Shown here: positions 43,960 to 53,093 of the stretch, one piece after another | Layout of the letters: every line of letters starts with the position of its first letter | How positions within the stretch are numbered: the stretch's first letter is position 1 | Source: Marisediminitalea alba | GTDB taxonomy: Bacteria; Pseudomonadota; Gammaproteobacteria; Enterobacterales; Alteromonadaceae | Length of the DNA stretch: 64,000 nt | NCBI RefSeq assembly: GCF_002993365.1 | Contig: NZ_PVNP01000214.1 | Location: 17,764 to 81,763 of the forward strand | Direction: 5' to 3' | Position numbers and translations under genes: made by a program | The notes under the pieces: generated by a model | What the model saw: only the letters and a program-made list of their open reading frames with translations | Database searches by the model: none | What the model was told of the DNA's origin: nothing

Positions 43960-44904
43960 TTACCCGAACCCCGTTTGTTTTTGGCGTTGATTGTGCAGTT
44001 TTTCAATGCTTACCGATGATTTAAAAGCTGTTTCAATACCGGTTACCATCTTTTTCCAGTCACAATAAGTTAATCCAACCCGGCTCAGGATAGGTGATAA
44101 TGAATAATCGATATTGCCAGATTTGTTGGGATGTAAATAGCGGCCTGAATATTCAACCAGTATAAAATACTCTCCTAGTTGAAAAGGTAAGCCGTCAGGC
44201 ATGTTGTTACGCGGATTGCCTGCAAAGGGAAGTAATGAATTTGGCTGTTTGTTCGATTTAGCCGCACTAATACGTTTTTGAATGCTGGTGTGGTTTGATT
44301 CTTCTGGGGTATCAGCCAAACAGGCACGTACTGGATTTAAGTCAACATACGCCATGCAGGCGGCTATCGATGCTTCATCCAGGAGCGCCTGTGACTTAAA
44401 CCGCCCCTCCCAGAAATGACCTGTACAATCATCCTCTTTATTGGCTCGTCGGGCGATGTATTCATTAAGCAACCGCATAAACCAGCTGATATCGTACAGT
44501 CGTTTACGGTAAATTTCAGCCAGGCTATGTACCGTTTCAATTTCCACTTTAGACAACGTAGTCGACTCAGCGTCGTCAATATAGCGTTGAGACAACAACA
44601 TGCCTTTATAAAGCCGATGCCACCGCCTGATGATATCTTTAACACTTAACGAATCGGCTTTTTGTTTATTAATGCGTAAGACCAAATGGGTGTGGTTGCT
44701 CATTACTGCATAGGCGCACACATCAACACAGAACACCTCTGCCAAAAACAGTAGTCGGTCTTCAACCCACTGCCGGCGATGCTCGTAGCTCTTGCCTGTC
44801 TGATTATCTTCACCACATAAATACGCCCGTCGAACACAGCGGGAAACACAGTGATAGTAAGGGGTATCAGAAAGGTTGATAAGGCTTTTACGTGGTCTGG
44901 GCAC
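43960..44904 (-). CDS. REP-associated tyrosine transposase (RAYT, Y1 family)
   Basis: The 314-aa protein belongs to the IS200-like Y1 transposases: the start MPRPRKSLINLSDTPYYHCVSRCVRRAYLCG is characteristic of the marine RAYT group, and the HUH metal-binding motif appears as SNHTHLVL near residue 70. A candidate nucleophilic Tyr lies in the YIARRA region near 150. Such single-copy proteins move or maintain short palindromic repeats rather than full insertion sequences. The start is a GTG at 44904. No inverted repeats flank it as in a classical IS, but short palindromes and a repeated 14-mer lie upstream. Confidence 0.88.
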   Translation of the reverse strand: MPRPRKSLINLSDTPYYHCVSRCVRRAYLCGEDNQTGKSYEHRRQWVEDRLLFLAEVFCVDVCAYAVMSNHTHLVLRINKQKADSLSVKDIIRRWHRLYKGMLLSQRYIDDAESTTLSKVEIETVHSLAEIYRKRLYDISWFMRLLNEYIARRANKEDDCTGHFWEGRFKSQALLDEASIAACMAYVDLNPVRACLADTPEESNHTSIQKRISAAKSNKQPNSLLPFAGNPRNNMPDGLPFQLGEYFILVEYSGRYLHPNKSGNIDYSLSPILSRVGLTYCDWKKMVTGIETAFKSSVSIEKLHNQRQKQTGFG

Positions 44905-44939
44905 GAAGCTTCACTAAAATTAGAAAAATTGTGTACTCA

Positions 44940-44953
44940 TTGTGCCAGCACAA
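44940..44953. repeat. Short palindrome upstream of the RAYT gene
   Basis: TTGTGC and GCACAA flank a CA centre, a perfect palindrome of 14 bases 36 bases before the transposase start. It may be part of a REP-type recognition site. Confidence 0.45.
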
Positions 44954-44983
44954 AGACTAAATCCAACTGGACTTGAGTCTAGC

Positions 44984-44997
44984 AAGTGACTGTCCCT
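44984..44997 (+). repeat. 14-mer direct repeat, copy 1
   Basis: AAGTGACTGTCCCT occurs here and again at 45454-45467. The pair brackets the small membrane-protein gene next to the RAYT gene. I have an impression, not checked, that this 14-mer recurs beside such transposases in related genomes. Confidence 0.7.
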
Positions 44998-45017
44998 ATT
45001 ATTCCTATTATTCCGCT

Positions 45018-45308
45018 CTATATTACATAGTTGTAATACAAAGTGATGCAGATAAGAAACAGTACTAAAGTTGATGGCAACAATAGCATAAAGGGCTGTG
45101 ACTCTTTAACTTCTTCCATATGGTTCTCGATAACATAGCTGTACGTTGCGTGAATCAGCACCAGACCAATCAGAACAATCGCGAAAATAGTAAAGTTGAA
45201 TACGACGAAAGGGGGGGTATCTATAAAACCTATTATTGTGAACAGCAGTAAGGGGAGAATAAAAAAATAAAAAGCAATTATTTCCGATTTTACTATCAAG
45301 TATTTCAT
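45018..45308 (-). CDS. Small three-helix membrane protein, unknown
   Basis: The 96-aa product has three hydrophobic segments (about residues 8-28, 35-58 and 72-94) and an acidic loop HMEEVKESQP. I do not recognise it. The ATG at 45308 has AAGGA seven bases upstream; in-frame ATGs at 45314 and 45350 are less well placed. Base composition is more AT-rich than the neighbours and it lies between two copies of a 14-mer, suggesting recent acquisition. Confidence 0.6.
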   Translation of the reverse strand: MKYLIVKSEIIAFYFFILPLLLFTIIGFIDTPPFVVFNFTIFAIVLIGLVLIHATYSYVIENHMEEVKESQPFMLLLPSTLVLFLICITLYYNYVI

Positions 45309-45453
45309 TTTCATTTCCTTATGAACACTAGTATATATTAAATAGTCCATATTTTAATTTAACAAGATTAGCACTGCATTTTTAATACAAGAGCACTGCG
45401 TGACTTCTGCTTCAATTAATAGCGGCTATCAGTCATCTTAACAACAGTATAGA

Positions 45454-45467
45454 AAGTGACTGTCCCT
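45454..45467 (+). repeat. 14-mer direct repeat, copy 2
   Basis: An exact second copy of AAGTGACTGTCCCT, 470 bases from the first, same orientation. Confidence 0.7.
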
Positions 45468-45502
45468 TTTAACTCGCCCATAAAATGTTGTTGGTCGAAA
45501 CC

Positions 45503-45516
45503 GATGATGCATCATC
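45503..45516. repeat. Perfect palindrome
   Basis: GATGATGCATCATC is a perfect 14-base palindrome without loop, in the gene-free stretch 45468-45605. It could be an operator or chance. Confidence 0.4.
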
Positions 45517-45605
45517 TTTGACTGTCAGACCCAATTAAATAAACCACACCCATATCTAGTTTAAAGGCTAACGTTCGCTAGTGATTTAAGCTGGACTCCG
45601 CTTGT

Positions 45606-46142
45606 TCAATGCTGGTTTTGCTGTGCTTGGCGGCGTTTTTCTTTTCTCAACTGCCAGGCTTTGCGAACCGAGAAGCGCCATAGCCAGTTCAGCGTATAGT
45701 AGCCGGTTAAACCAAATACCACCGAACAGATCCCACAGCCAAGTAAGAAAGACGGTCCGATGGTCGACAACGAGTTGACAACCCAGTCCCAGGTGGGCTC
45801 AAAGTGAAAGGCCTCAGACTTGGTCCCAAGGACAGTAGAGCCTACTAAATAGGCGCCGTAGAATATGGGAGGCATGGTAAAGGGATTAGTGATCCAGACG
45901 GTTGCTACAGACAATGGTAGATTCACCCGGCAGGGAATTGCGGTGGCCGCCGATAACCACATTTGAAAAGGCACCGGCCAAAACGCAAAGAACAATCCGA
46001 TACCGAAAGCACCGGAAGCGGATTTTCGGTTCAGATGCCATAAATTGGGCTCATGAAGAATGCTGCCAAAGATTTTTAAGGCCCGATTTTCCTTTATCGA
46101 ATGCGGATCAGGCAAATAGCGTTTTATAAACTTCTTCGGCAT
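45606..46142 (-). CDS. DUF2062 family membrane protein
   Basis: The 178-aa protein has two or three membrane helices and the DUF2062 core: GAFGIGLFFAFWPVPFQMWLSAATAIPCRVNLPLSVATVWITNPFTMPPIFY. The function of the family is unknown. It is divergent from comEC with only 34 bases between the two starts, a placement seen in several relatives. Confidence 0.85.
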   Translation of the reverse strand: MPKKFIKRYLPDPHSIKENRALKIFGSILHEPNLWHLNRKSASGAFGIGLFFAFWPVPFQMWLSAATAIPCRVNLPLSVATVWITNPFTMPPIFYGAYLVGSTVLGTKSEAFHFEPTWDWVVNSLSTIGPSFLLGCGICSVVFGLTGYYTLNWLWRFSVRKAWQLRKEKRRQAQQNQH

Positions 46143-46176
46143 AAATCTAACAATCTTTTCTCAAACAGAGTCACTG

Positions 46177-48516
46177 GTGAATACAAGCATGCTAACAACT
46201 GCGGCGACAGCATTTAGCGGCGCAGTGATTTCAGGTCGCTGGTGGTCAGAACTGCCCCACAGCGGGTTGCCGTTTGTGCTGGCATTTATATCACTATCAG
46301 CCACGGCGTTACTCATAGCTGAGTATTGTAACGCAAAACGATGGCAAAAACCGTTATGCTTTGCCTGGGTTGCTATGGCTGCTGCAACTGCCGGCCTTTT
46401 TGTGGCAACGAGTGTAGGGCAATCATACCTCAAGTGGCAACAGCTTGGTGGTGAAATTCAACAAGATGTCATAATTGAGGGACGAGTTGTTGGATATCAG
46501 CGTTTTGCCGACTACGACAGACTAATCCTGACCGGTAATAGCGTGGATAAGTATGTCTGGGATAAGCAGTGGGCGGTCCAATTACATTACTACCGGCCGC
46601 AGGCCGCGTTTACTAACGGTCAGCGTATTCGCACCGCTGCCAGAATCAAACCGGCCCGGGCCATTGCTAATCCTGCGGGCTTTGATATGCAGCGCTGGTA
46701 TGTGAGTCAACGAATAGTTAAAACCGGCTACGTGCGCGGCCATCGCATTGCACTTATTGAGCCTGATACATCTACCCGTAATCGCTTAAAATCCAGACTA
46801 ACCTCATTACAACTGCCGGGCGAGAAATGGCTGCTGGCTTTATTGTTCGGTGAGCGCCAGGAATTTACAAAATCAGACTGGCAGTTGTTACAGCAAACGG
46901 GCACTGCCCATCTGTTTGCTATCTCTGGCTTGCACCTGATGATTGTGGCAGGCGCAATCCTTATTTTTTTCAGAGGCTGGATTGCTGCCTCTGCATGGTT
47001 AAGTTTTACCCTACCAAAAAGTCTGTATCTAACTGCTTTTATTTTTGTGCTGGCTACCTGTGGCTTTTATGCCTACCTGGCTGATTGGCAAACCGCCGTT
47101 TTGCGAGCTTATTGTGCGTTGCTCATTATCGCTGTGCTGCATTTGTTTAATCTTCGATTGTCGCGACTCACACTGGTGTTACTCACATTGTCTGTGAGCA
47201 TTTTGCTGGACCCCATGGCCGTTTACGGGGCGGCTTTGTATCTGAGTGTGGGGGCGGTGGCCATAATCATCTGGTTACACTGGTGGTGGGAAACGTCATC
47301 CCGCGGTGGTAATTGGATTAGGGGAGTGGTGCTGTTACAGCTCACGCTGAGTGTGCTTATGGCACCGCTAGTGGGCGCGCTGCTGGGGCAGGTTAGTTTG
47401 ATTTCGCCGTTGATTAATTTACTGATCGTACCGGTTATGTCATTGCTGGTGATCCCTTTGTGTCTGCTGGGATTGTTAATGCTCATCGTTTTGCCGGTTG
47501 ATCATCTCATCACTTCCTGGGTGTTGTATGGTTGCGGCAAGGTGCTCGAATGGCTGATGCAGTTGCTTGACCAAGTGGCTAGTTTTGTTGGTGACTATGC
47601 GGCTTTTCCGGTATTCACTTCTACCTGGTTGATGGCCAGTTTGATAGCGCTGTTACTTATTTTACTCCCGCCTTTTAAAGGGCGATTGCTTTTGTTGATC
47701 GTTATGCTCCTGGCTTGTTCTGGCGGATACCTGCCGGTAACAAGGAAGACGGAAGACTGGCAGGTCCATGTATTTGATGTGGGGCAGGGCAATGCCACAC
47801 TTATCAGCCGCAACAGCAAGGCTATTTTGTTTGATACCGGCGCGTCCTTTGCCTCAGGGTTCAATTTTGTAGAGACTGTTATCCACCCCTTTTTGCATAT
47901 CCGCGGCTTGCAACTCGAACGGGTATTTATCAGTCATTTCGATAATGACCATGCCGGTGGGTTAGATTTTATTCGCAAAACGTATCCTGAGCTTGCTATT
48001 GTCACCCCAGAAGATAACTGCCATGCAGGTGGTAAATGGCAGTGGCAGGGGTTAAACATGCAGGCCTTTTGGCCCTTACCTGATGCTAGCGAAGACTGGT
48101 CTGATAACGATGGCTCCTGCGTAATTAGAGTTACCGATGGCCGCTACAGCGTATTACTGCCGGGCGATATTGAGCAAAAGGCTGAGCAGATTTTGTTGAG
48201 CTTACCTAAAGTTAGTCAGGCGCTGACGTCCAACATAATACTGGCGCCGCATCACGGCAGTAAAACCTCATCATCCACTGCCTTTATCGAACAGGTAAAG
48301 CCGCAATTTGTGGTGTTTTCTCAGGGCTGGCTTAATCGCTGGGGCTTTCCTCATGGGCACGTTGCTGAACGTTACCGGAATGCGGGCAGCCAGGCAATGC
48401 TCGTTAGTGAGAGTGGCTATTTGCGCTTTGATATTACCAGCGACGGCATTAGAACTTATGCTTATCGTGCGAGTCAGCAAAGCCGCTGGTATCATAAAAC
48501 GTTTGTAAAGCAGTAA
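46177..48516 (+). CDS. comEC: DNA internalization protein ComEC/Rec2
   Basis: ComEC forms the inner-membrane channel for single-stranded DNA uptake in natural transformation. The 779-aa protein has an N-terminal helical and OB-like part, the Competence domain (about 210-480, with LLQQTGTAHLFAISGLHLMI), and a C-terminal metallo-beta-lactamase-like domain with VFDVGQGNATLI, HFDNDHAGG near 585 and LAPHHGSKTSSS. The start at GTG 46177 has only a weak ribosome site. Gene order comEC-msbA-lpxK is common. Whether the cell is competent cannot be told from one gene. Confidence 0.92.
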   Translation: MNTSMLTTAATAFSGAVISGRWWSELPHSGLPFVLAFISLSATALLIAEYCNAKRWQKPLCFAWVAMAAATAGLFVATSVGQSYLKWQQLGGEIQQDVIIEGRVVGYQRFADYDRLILTGNSVDKYVWDKQWAVQLHYYRPQAAFTNGQRIRTAARIKPARAIANPAGFDMQRWYVSQRIVKTGYVRGHRIALIEPDTSTRNRLKSRLTSLQLPGEKWLLALLFGERQEFTKSDWQLLQQTGTAHLFAISGLHLMIVAGAILIFFRGWIAASAWLSFTLPKSLYLTAFIFVLATCGFYAYLADWQTAVLRAYCALLIIAVLHLFNLRLSRLTLVLLTLSVSILLDPMAVYGAALYLSVGAVAIIIWLHWWWETSSRGGNWIRGVVLLQLTLSVLMAPLVGALLGQVSLISPLINLLIVPVMSLLVIPLCLLGLLMLIVLPVDHLITSWVLYGCGKVLEWLMQLLDQVASFVGDYAAFPVFTSTWLMASLIALLLILLPPFKGRLLLLIVMLLACSGGYLPVTRKTEDWQVHVFDVGQGNATLISRNSKAILFDTGASFASGFNFVETVIHPFLHIRGLQLERVFISHFDNDHAGGLDFIRKTYPELAIVTPEDNCHAGGKWQWQGLNMQAFWPLPDASEDWSDNDGSCVIRVTDGRYSVLLPGDIEQKAEQILLSLPKVSQALTSNIILAPHHGSKTSSSTAFIEQVKPQFVVFSQGWLNRWGFPHGHVAERYRNAGSQAMLVSESGYLRFDITSDGIRTYAYRASQQSRWYHKTFVKQ

Positions 48517-48573
48517 ACTGCCCATAAATAAAGCCATTCCGTGCAAACGGTTTTGCAACGTGAATCGATTATT

Positions 48574-48603
48574 TTGGTGTGTCATGGGTATAGCAGGTAC
48601 AAT
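48574..48603 (+). promoter_or_regulatory. Promoter of msbA
   Basis: TTGGTG (48574-48579), 18 bases, and TACAAT (48598-48603) fit sigma-70; the msbA ATG is 31 bases on. The 117-base gap after comEC supports a separate start here. Confidence 0.5.
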
Positions 48604-48633
48604 GGCGCCGATTTTTATAGTAAACAGTGAACT

Positions 48634-50376
48634 ATGCAACAGAATGACACTCAAGCATTGCCGGTAAAACGGTTTTTTAGCTACCTGAAAGCCTACAAAC
48701 TTGCCTTTATTGTGGCATTTATCGGTATGGTGGGTTACTCGGCACTCGATACCTTCGTGATTTCGCAGGTACAGCCTGTGATCGACCGGTCGCTGAACAA
48801 CCAGGATTACGGTTATTTGCGCATGGCAGCCTACCTTGTGGTACCGGTTTTTATTATTCGCGGCATTTTTAATTTTATGGGCAGCTACGCGCTGAGTTGG
48901 ATTGGGGCTCAGGTGGTAATGACCATGCGTCAGCAACTGTTCAGTAAATATATTCATCTACCGGTAAGCTTTCACGACCAGCAGGCTAAAGGCAATCTGA
49001 TTTCTAAAGTCATTTACGATACCGACCAGGTGGCCCGTGCAGCAGGTAAATCACTGGCGATTCTGGTGCGTGAAGGTGCCCTGGTGATAGGGATCCTGGC
49101 CTGGATGTTTTATCTCTCCTGGCAGTTATCACTGGTATTTTTGTTTGTCGGGCCTGTGGTAGCCGTTATCGTAACGTTTGTTACCAAACGCTTTCGTACG
49201 GTTAGCCGCAATATCCAGAAGTCCATGGGCAATCTTACCAGCGCGGTTGAGCAGGTGGTAAAAGGCCACAAAGTGGTTTTAATGTTTGGTGGTCAGCAAA
49301 AAGAGCAGGATCGCTTCGCCAAAAAGAATAACACCAATCGCCAGCAAACTATGAAGCTGGCTGTTACACAAACCCTGAGTGTGTCGAGCATTCAGGTCAT
49401 CGCTTCTATAGCCCTGGCGGTGGTGCTGTATATTGCCAGTACGCCGGGTATGCTGGCCGAGCTCACCGCCGGTACCTTTGTGACCATCGTATTTTATATG
49501 GTGATGCTGCTAAAACCGTTAAAACAGCTGACTACGGTTAACAGCGAGTTTCAAAAAGGCATGGCAGCCTGCCAAAGCATCTTTGCCGTGCTGGATGAGC
49601 AAATTGAAAAAGATATCGGTGTGCTTGATGCCAACGAAGTAAAGGGCAACATACGCTTTAACAACGTAACATTTACTTATCCGGGTAAGCACACTCCGGC
49701 GATCGATAATATGAATCTTGATGTCCCCGCTGGCACCAGTATTGCGCTGGTGGGCCGATCTGGTAGCGGCAAGTCAACCATGTCAAACTTACTCACCCGT
49801 TTCTATTTGCCTGAGCAAGGGCAGATCACGCTGGATAACACCGATATCAACGAATTTAGGCTCACTGAGCTTCGCAAAAATATCGCGCTGGTTTCCCAGC
49901 AGGTAACCTTGTTTAACGATACTATCGCTAACAATATTGCGTATGGCGTGGCGGAAAACGTCTCCAGAAAGGCCGTTGAAAAAGCAGCCAAACTGGCTCA
50001 CGTAATGGAATTTGCAGAGTTGCTCGAAGACGGTCTGGATACCATGATTGGCGAAGATGGCTCTGTGTTGTCTGGCGGCCAGCGGCAGCGGGTGGCCATC
50101 GCCAGAGCATTGCTGCTGGATGCACCAGTGCTAATTCTCGATGAGGCAACTTCGGCGCTGGATACCGAATCAGAGCGGATGATTCAGGATGCCCTGGTAA
50201 CGTTACAACAGGATCGCACCAGTATTATTATTGCCCACCGATTATCCACTATCGAAAATGCCGACCAGATCCTGGTGATTGATCAGGGTAAGATTATCGA
50301 GCAGGGTAAGCATCAGGACTTACTCAACAAGGGCGGTGCTTATGCACAGTTACACGCGCTGCAATTTGGTGAGTAG
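48634..50376 (+). CDS. msbA: Lipid A export ABC transporter MsbA
   Basis: MsbA flips core-lipid A across the inner membrane. The 580-aa half-transporter has six membrane helices (about 1-320) and an ABC domain with Walker A GRSGSGKST (Lys380), signature LSGGQRQRVA and Walker B VLILDEATSALD. Its TAG stop abuts lpxK (TAGTGATG), so the pair is coupled. Length is 582 aa in E. coli. Confidence 0.97.
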   Translation: MQQNDTQALPVKRFFSYLKAYKLAFIVAFIGMVGYSALDTFVISQVQPVIDRSLNNQDYGYLRMAAYLVVPVFIIRGIFNFMGSYALSWIGAQVVMTMRQQLFSKYIHLPVSFHDQQAKGNLISKVIYDTDQVARAAGKSLAILVREGALVIGILAWMFYLSWQLSLVFLFVGPVVAVIVTFVTKRFRTVSRNIQKSMGNLTSAVEQVVKGHKVVLMFGGQQKEQDRFAKKNNTNRQQTMKLAVTQTLSVSSIQVIASIALAVVLYIASTPGMLAELTAGTFVTIVFYMVMLLKPLKQLTTVNSEFQKGMAACQSIFAVLDEQIEKDIGVLDANEVKGNIRFNNVTFTYPGKHTPAIDNMNLDVPAGTSIALVGRSGSGKSTMSNLLTRFYLPEQGQITLDNTDINEFRLTELRKNIALVSQQVTLFNDTIANNIAYGVAENVSRKAVEKAAKLAHVMEFAELLEDGLDTMIGEDGSVLSGGQRQRVAIARALLLDAPVLILDEATSALDTESERMIQDALVTLQQDRTSIIIAHRLSTIENADQILVIDQGKIIEQGKHQDLLNKGGAYAQLHALQFGE

Positions 50377-50378
50377 TG

Positions 50379-51371
50379 ATGTCGGCGCTTAACCGCATGT
50401 GGTATGAAGGGCGCTGGTATCAATGGTTGCTGTTGCCCTTTACGCTGCTGTTTTTTCTGTTATCAGCATTACGTCGATTACTGTTTCGACTGGGCGTTAA
50501 AAAGACCATAACACTGCCAGTGCCGGTTATAGTGGTTGGCAATCTTTCCGTGGGCGGCAATGGCAAAACGCCTTTGGTAGTGGCGCTTTGCGAGAGGCTC
50601 CAACAGGCCGGCTACAAAGTCGGTGTGGTAAGTCGTGGGTATGGCGCTAAAACCACCGAGTTTCCTCATCAGGTTAGCGCAAACGACTCTGCCCCCATGG
50701 TGGGCGATGAACCTTTATTGATAGCGCGGCGCACGGGTGTGCCGGTGGTTATCGATCCCAATCGCCCCCGAGCAGCACAGCAACTGGTAGATCAAGGCTG
50801 TACAGTGATCATCAGTGACGATGGCCTGCAGCATTACGCGCTGGGCCGGGATGTTGAGTGTGTGGTGGCCGACCGACGTTTGTTTGGTAACCAGCAATTG
50901 CTGCCTATGGGGCCGTTACGTGAAGGTCTCTGGCGGCTTAAAACCATTGATTTCTTAATTTTAAATCAGCCTGGTGAGTCGCTTGAATCACCAAAGATCA
51001 GCAATATGCCAACACCGTTTCAAATGTCGTTGCAGCCTGGCAAACTGATTAATGTACAGCACCCCCAGTTACAGCGAGATCTTGTGGAGCTGGAACAGGA
51101 ATCACCTATTACCGCCATGGCAGGTATTGGCGATCCAAGTCGTTTTTTTAACCAGTTAAAAGAGATGGGCGTCAGGCTTGATCATTGTGTTGCGCTGGCC
51201 GATCATCATGCTATCGGTAAACAGGATATTCCAGACGGCTGTGTTGTTATGACCGAAAAAGACGCAGTGAAGGCGGTGGCACACGCCCATGATAATTGTT
51301 GGTATCAGCCGGTGGATGCGGTGCTGGCCGAAGATTTTTATACTCAGCTCATTCAGCGTATTGCACGCTGA
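50379..51371 (+). CDS. lpxK: Tetraacyldisaccharide 4'-kinase LpxK
   Basis: LpxK phosphorylates the 4' position to make lipid IVA. The 330-aa protein has an N-terminal membrane anchor, the P-loop VVGNLSVGGNGKTPLV near residue 56, GVVSRGYG, VGDEPLLIA and the late DHH region CVALADHHAI. I chose ATG 50379; a GTG at 50376 overlapping the msbA stop is possible and adds one residue. It is followed by ycaR after 24 bases. Confidence 0.95.
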   Translation: MSALNRMWYEGRWYQWLLLPFTLLFFLLSALRRLLFRLGVKKTITLPVPVIVVGNLSVGGNGKTPLVVALCERLQQAGYKVGVVSRGYGAKTTEFPHQVSANDSAPMVGDEPLLIARRTGVPVVIDPNRPRAAQQLVDQGCTVIISDDGLQHYALGRDVECVVADRRLFGNQQLLPMGPLREGLWRLKTIDFLILNQPGESLESPKISNMPTPFQMSLQPGKLINVQHPQLQRDLVELEQESPITAMAGIGDPSRFFNQLKEMGVRLDHCVALADHHAIGKQDIPDGCVVMTEKDAVKAVAHAHDNCWYQPVDAVLAEDFYTQLIQRIAR

Positions 51372-51395
51372 ACAAAAAATAACAAAGGAAACACC

Positions 51396-51602
51396 ATGGC
51401 ATTTGATAAAAAGTTGCTGGAAATAATAGCCTGCCCCGTGTGCAAAGGAAAATTGATGTACACACAGAGCAATAATGAGCCTGGCCTGGTATGTCGTTAT
51501 GACCGTCTGGTTTACCCGATTAACGATGGTATTCCGGTATTGCTGGAAGAGAAGGCCACGGCGATCTCTCTTGAAGAACTCGAAGCACTGAAAAAAGGAT
51601 AA
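51396..51602 (+). CDS. ycaR: Trm112-like protein YcaR
   Basis: The 68-aa protein belongs to the Trm112/YcaR family of small zinc-ribbon-like proteins (LLEIIACPVCKGKL, then LVCRYDRLVYPINDGIPVLL). Only the first cysteine pair plus one later cysteine is present. Its role in bacteria is not established, but it is almost always placed between lpxK and kdsB, as here. Confidence 0.9.
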   Translation: MAFDKKLLEIIACPVCKGKLMYTQSNNEPGLVCRYDRLVYPINDGIPVLLEEKATAISLEELEALKKG

Positions 51603-51610
51603 TCTTGCCC

Positions 51611-52369
51611 ATGGATTTTACGGTTGTCATTCCCGCCCGCTATCAGTCCAGCCGCTTTCCTGGTAAACCGCTGGCGAATATTCAGGGCAAGCCCATGGTT
51701 CAACATGTGGTTGACAGGGCCAATGAGGCAGGCGCCAGCAAGGTCATTGTCGCTACCGATGATGAACGCATTGCCAGTGTGGCCGCGCAGTTTGCAACCG
51801 TGGTGATGACAGCCACCACGCATACGTCCGGCACTGAGCGTATTGCTGAAGTGATCCAGACCCAGCAGATCGCCGATGACACCATTATCGTTAATGTGCA
51901 GGGTGATGAACCCTTTGTACCAGCAGACAATATCCGTCAGGTGGCGGCCAACCTGGCAGCCAACCCTGCTATGCAAATGGCAACACTGTGCACGCCCATT
52001 GCTCACGAAGATGATGTATTTAATCCCAACATCGTAAAAGTGGTCTTTTCTGCATCGGGTAAAGCGCTGTATTTTTCTCGATCAGTGTTACCTTTTGCCC
52101 GCGAAACTATGATGCAGCCTCCGGTGAGTGCGGATCCCGGCTTGTACTATCGCCATATTGGTTTGTATGCTTATAGCGCAAGCTATGTTAATCAGTATGT
52201 GAGCTATGAGCCGTCTGCCCTGGAACAAATTGAGTCGCTCGAACAGTTAAGGGCCCTTTGGTATGACGATGCTATCCATATTGAGGAAGCGCTGTCGGAG
52301 CCGCCGGTAGGTATAGATACGCCGGATGATCTGACTAACCTGCTGGCCAGTCTGGCCGCGGATAATTAG
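51611..52369 (+). CDS. kdsB: 3-deoxy-manno-octulosonate cytidylyltransferase KdsB
   Basis: KdsB makes CMP-Kdo, the donor for the LPS inner core. The 252-aa protein has the family start VVIPARYQSSRFPGKPLANI, IVATDDERIA, SGTERIAEVI and VNVQGDEPFV. ATG 51611 matches the E. coli N-terminus; a TTG at 51605, nearer to the AAGGA site, would add two residues and cannot be excluded. It closes the msbA-lpxK-ycaR-kdsB unit. Confidence 0.95.
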   Translation: MDFTVVIPARYQSSRFPGKPLANIQGKPMVQHVVDRANEAGASKVIVATDDERIASVAAQFATVVMTATTHTSGTERIAEVIQTQQIADDTIIVNVQGDEPFVPADNIRQVAANLAANPAMQMATLCTPIAHEDDVFNPNIVKVVFSASGKALYFSRSVLPFARETMMQPPVSADPGLYYRHIGLYAYSASYVNQYVSYEPSALEQIESLEQLRALWYDDAIHIEEALSEPPVGIDTPDDLTNLLASLAADN

Positions 52370-52415
52370 GTACTAAGAGCTTATAGCGAACGTAAAGCGC
52401 GTAAGGAGTCATCAT

Positions 52416-53075
52416 ATGAATGTTGTTATTACCGGAGCCAATCGCGGCATTGGCCTGGCGTTAGTGAAGCAGTATCTGGCCGCTGGCCATTCGGTTTATG
52501 CACTGTGCCGCAACAGCTCAGATGCACTGAATGCTACCGACGCAGAAGTGCTCAGTGGCGTGGATGTGGGTGTGCCAGACAGTCTACCGCAAGCGTTGGC
52601 ACCTTTAAGTGATGTTGACATTGATGTTCTAATCAATAATGCCGGTGTGCTGGCTAATGAGGCGATCACCGACTGGCAGCCCAATACCATCGATTATCAG
52701 TTCAAAGTGAATGCCATGGGCCCGTTACTGGTTACCCAGTGTTTGTTAAAACAGCTTTCATCTGGTAGCAAGGTGGCCCTTATTACCAGTCGGATGGGAT
52801 CAATGGCCGATAACGGTTCCGGCGGATACTACGGCTATCGCATGAGCAAGGCGGCGCTTAATGCCGCAGGCGTTTCCCTGGCCAATGACCTCAAAGCCGA
52901 TGGCATTGCCGTAGGCTTGTTTCATCCCGGGTTTGTGCAAACTGAAATGGTGGGCGGTAATGGAGATGTTGACGCCGAAACTGCCGCGGCCAGTCTGGTT
53001 GCCCGGATTGGCGAACTGACCCTGGCGAATGCAGGGCGATTTATTCACGCTAAGGGTGATGAGCTCCCCTGGTAA
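52416..53075 (+). CDS. Short-chain dehydrogenase/reductase
   Basis: A 219-aa SDR with TGANRGIGLAL near residue 6, NNAGV and a catalytic YRMSK (YGYRMSKAALNAA). It resembles the C-factor/CsgA-like SDR group of short NAD(P)-dependent enzymes; the substrate is unknown. AAGGAG lies upstream of the ATG. It stands alone, convergent with rimO. Confidence 0.85.
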   Translation: MNVVITGANRGIGLALVKQYLAAGHSVYALCRNSSDALNATDAEVLSGVDVGVPDSLPQALAPLSDVDIDVLINNAGVLANEAITDWQPNTIDYQFKVNAMGPLLVTQCLLKQLSSGSKVALITSRMGSMADNGSGGYYGYRMSKAALNAAGVSLANDLKADGIAVGLFHPGFVQTEMVGGNGDVDAETAAASLVARIGELTLANAGRFIHAKGDELPW

Positions 53076-53093
53076 AAGGGTTACCGAGGCGGA

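Noticed and set aside
43960..45516. CRISPR or retron in the accessory pocket
   Set aside because: Only two copies of the repeat, no regular spacers and no reverse transcriptase here.
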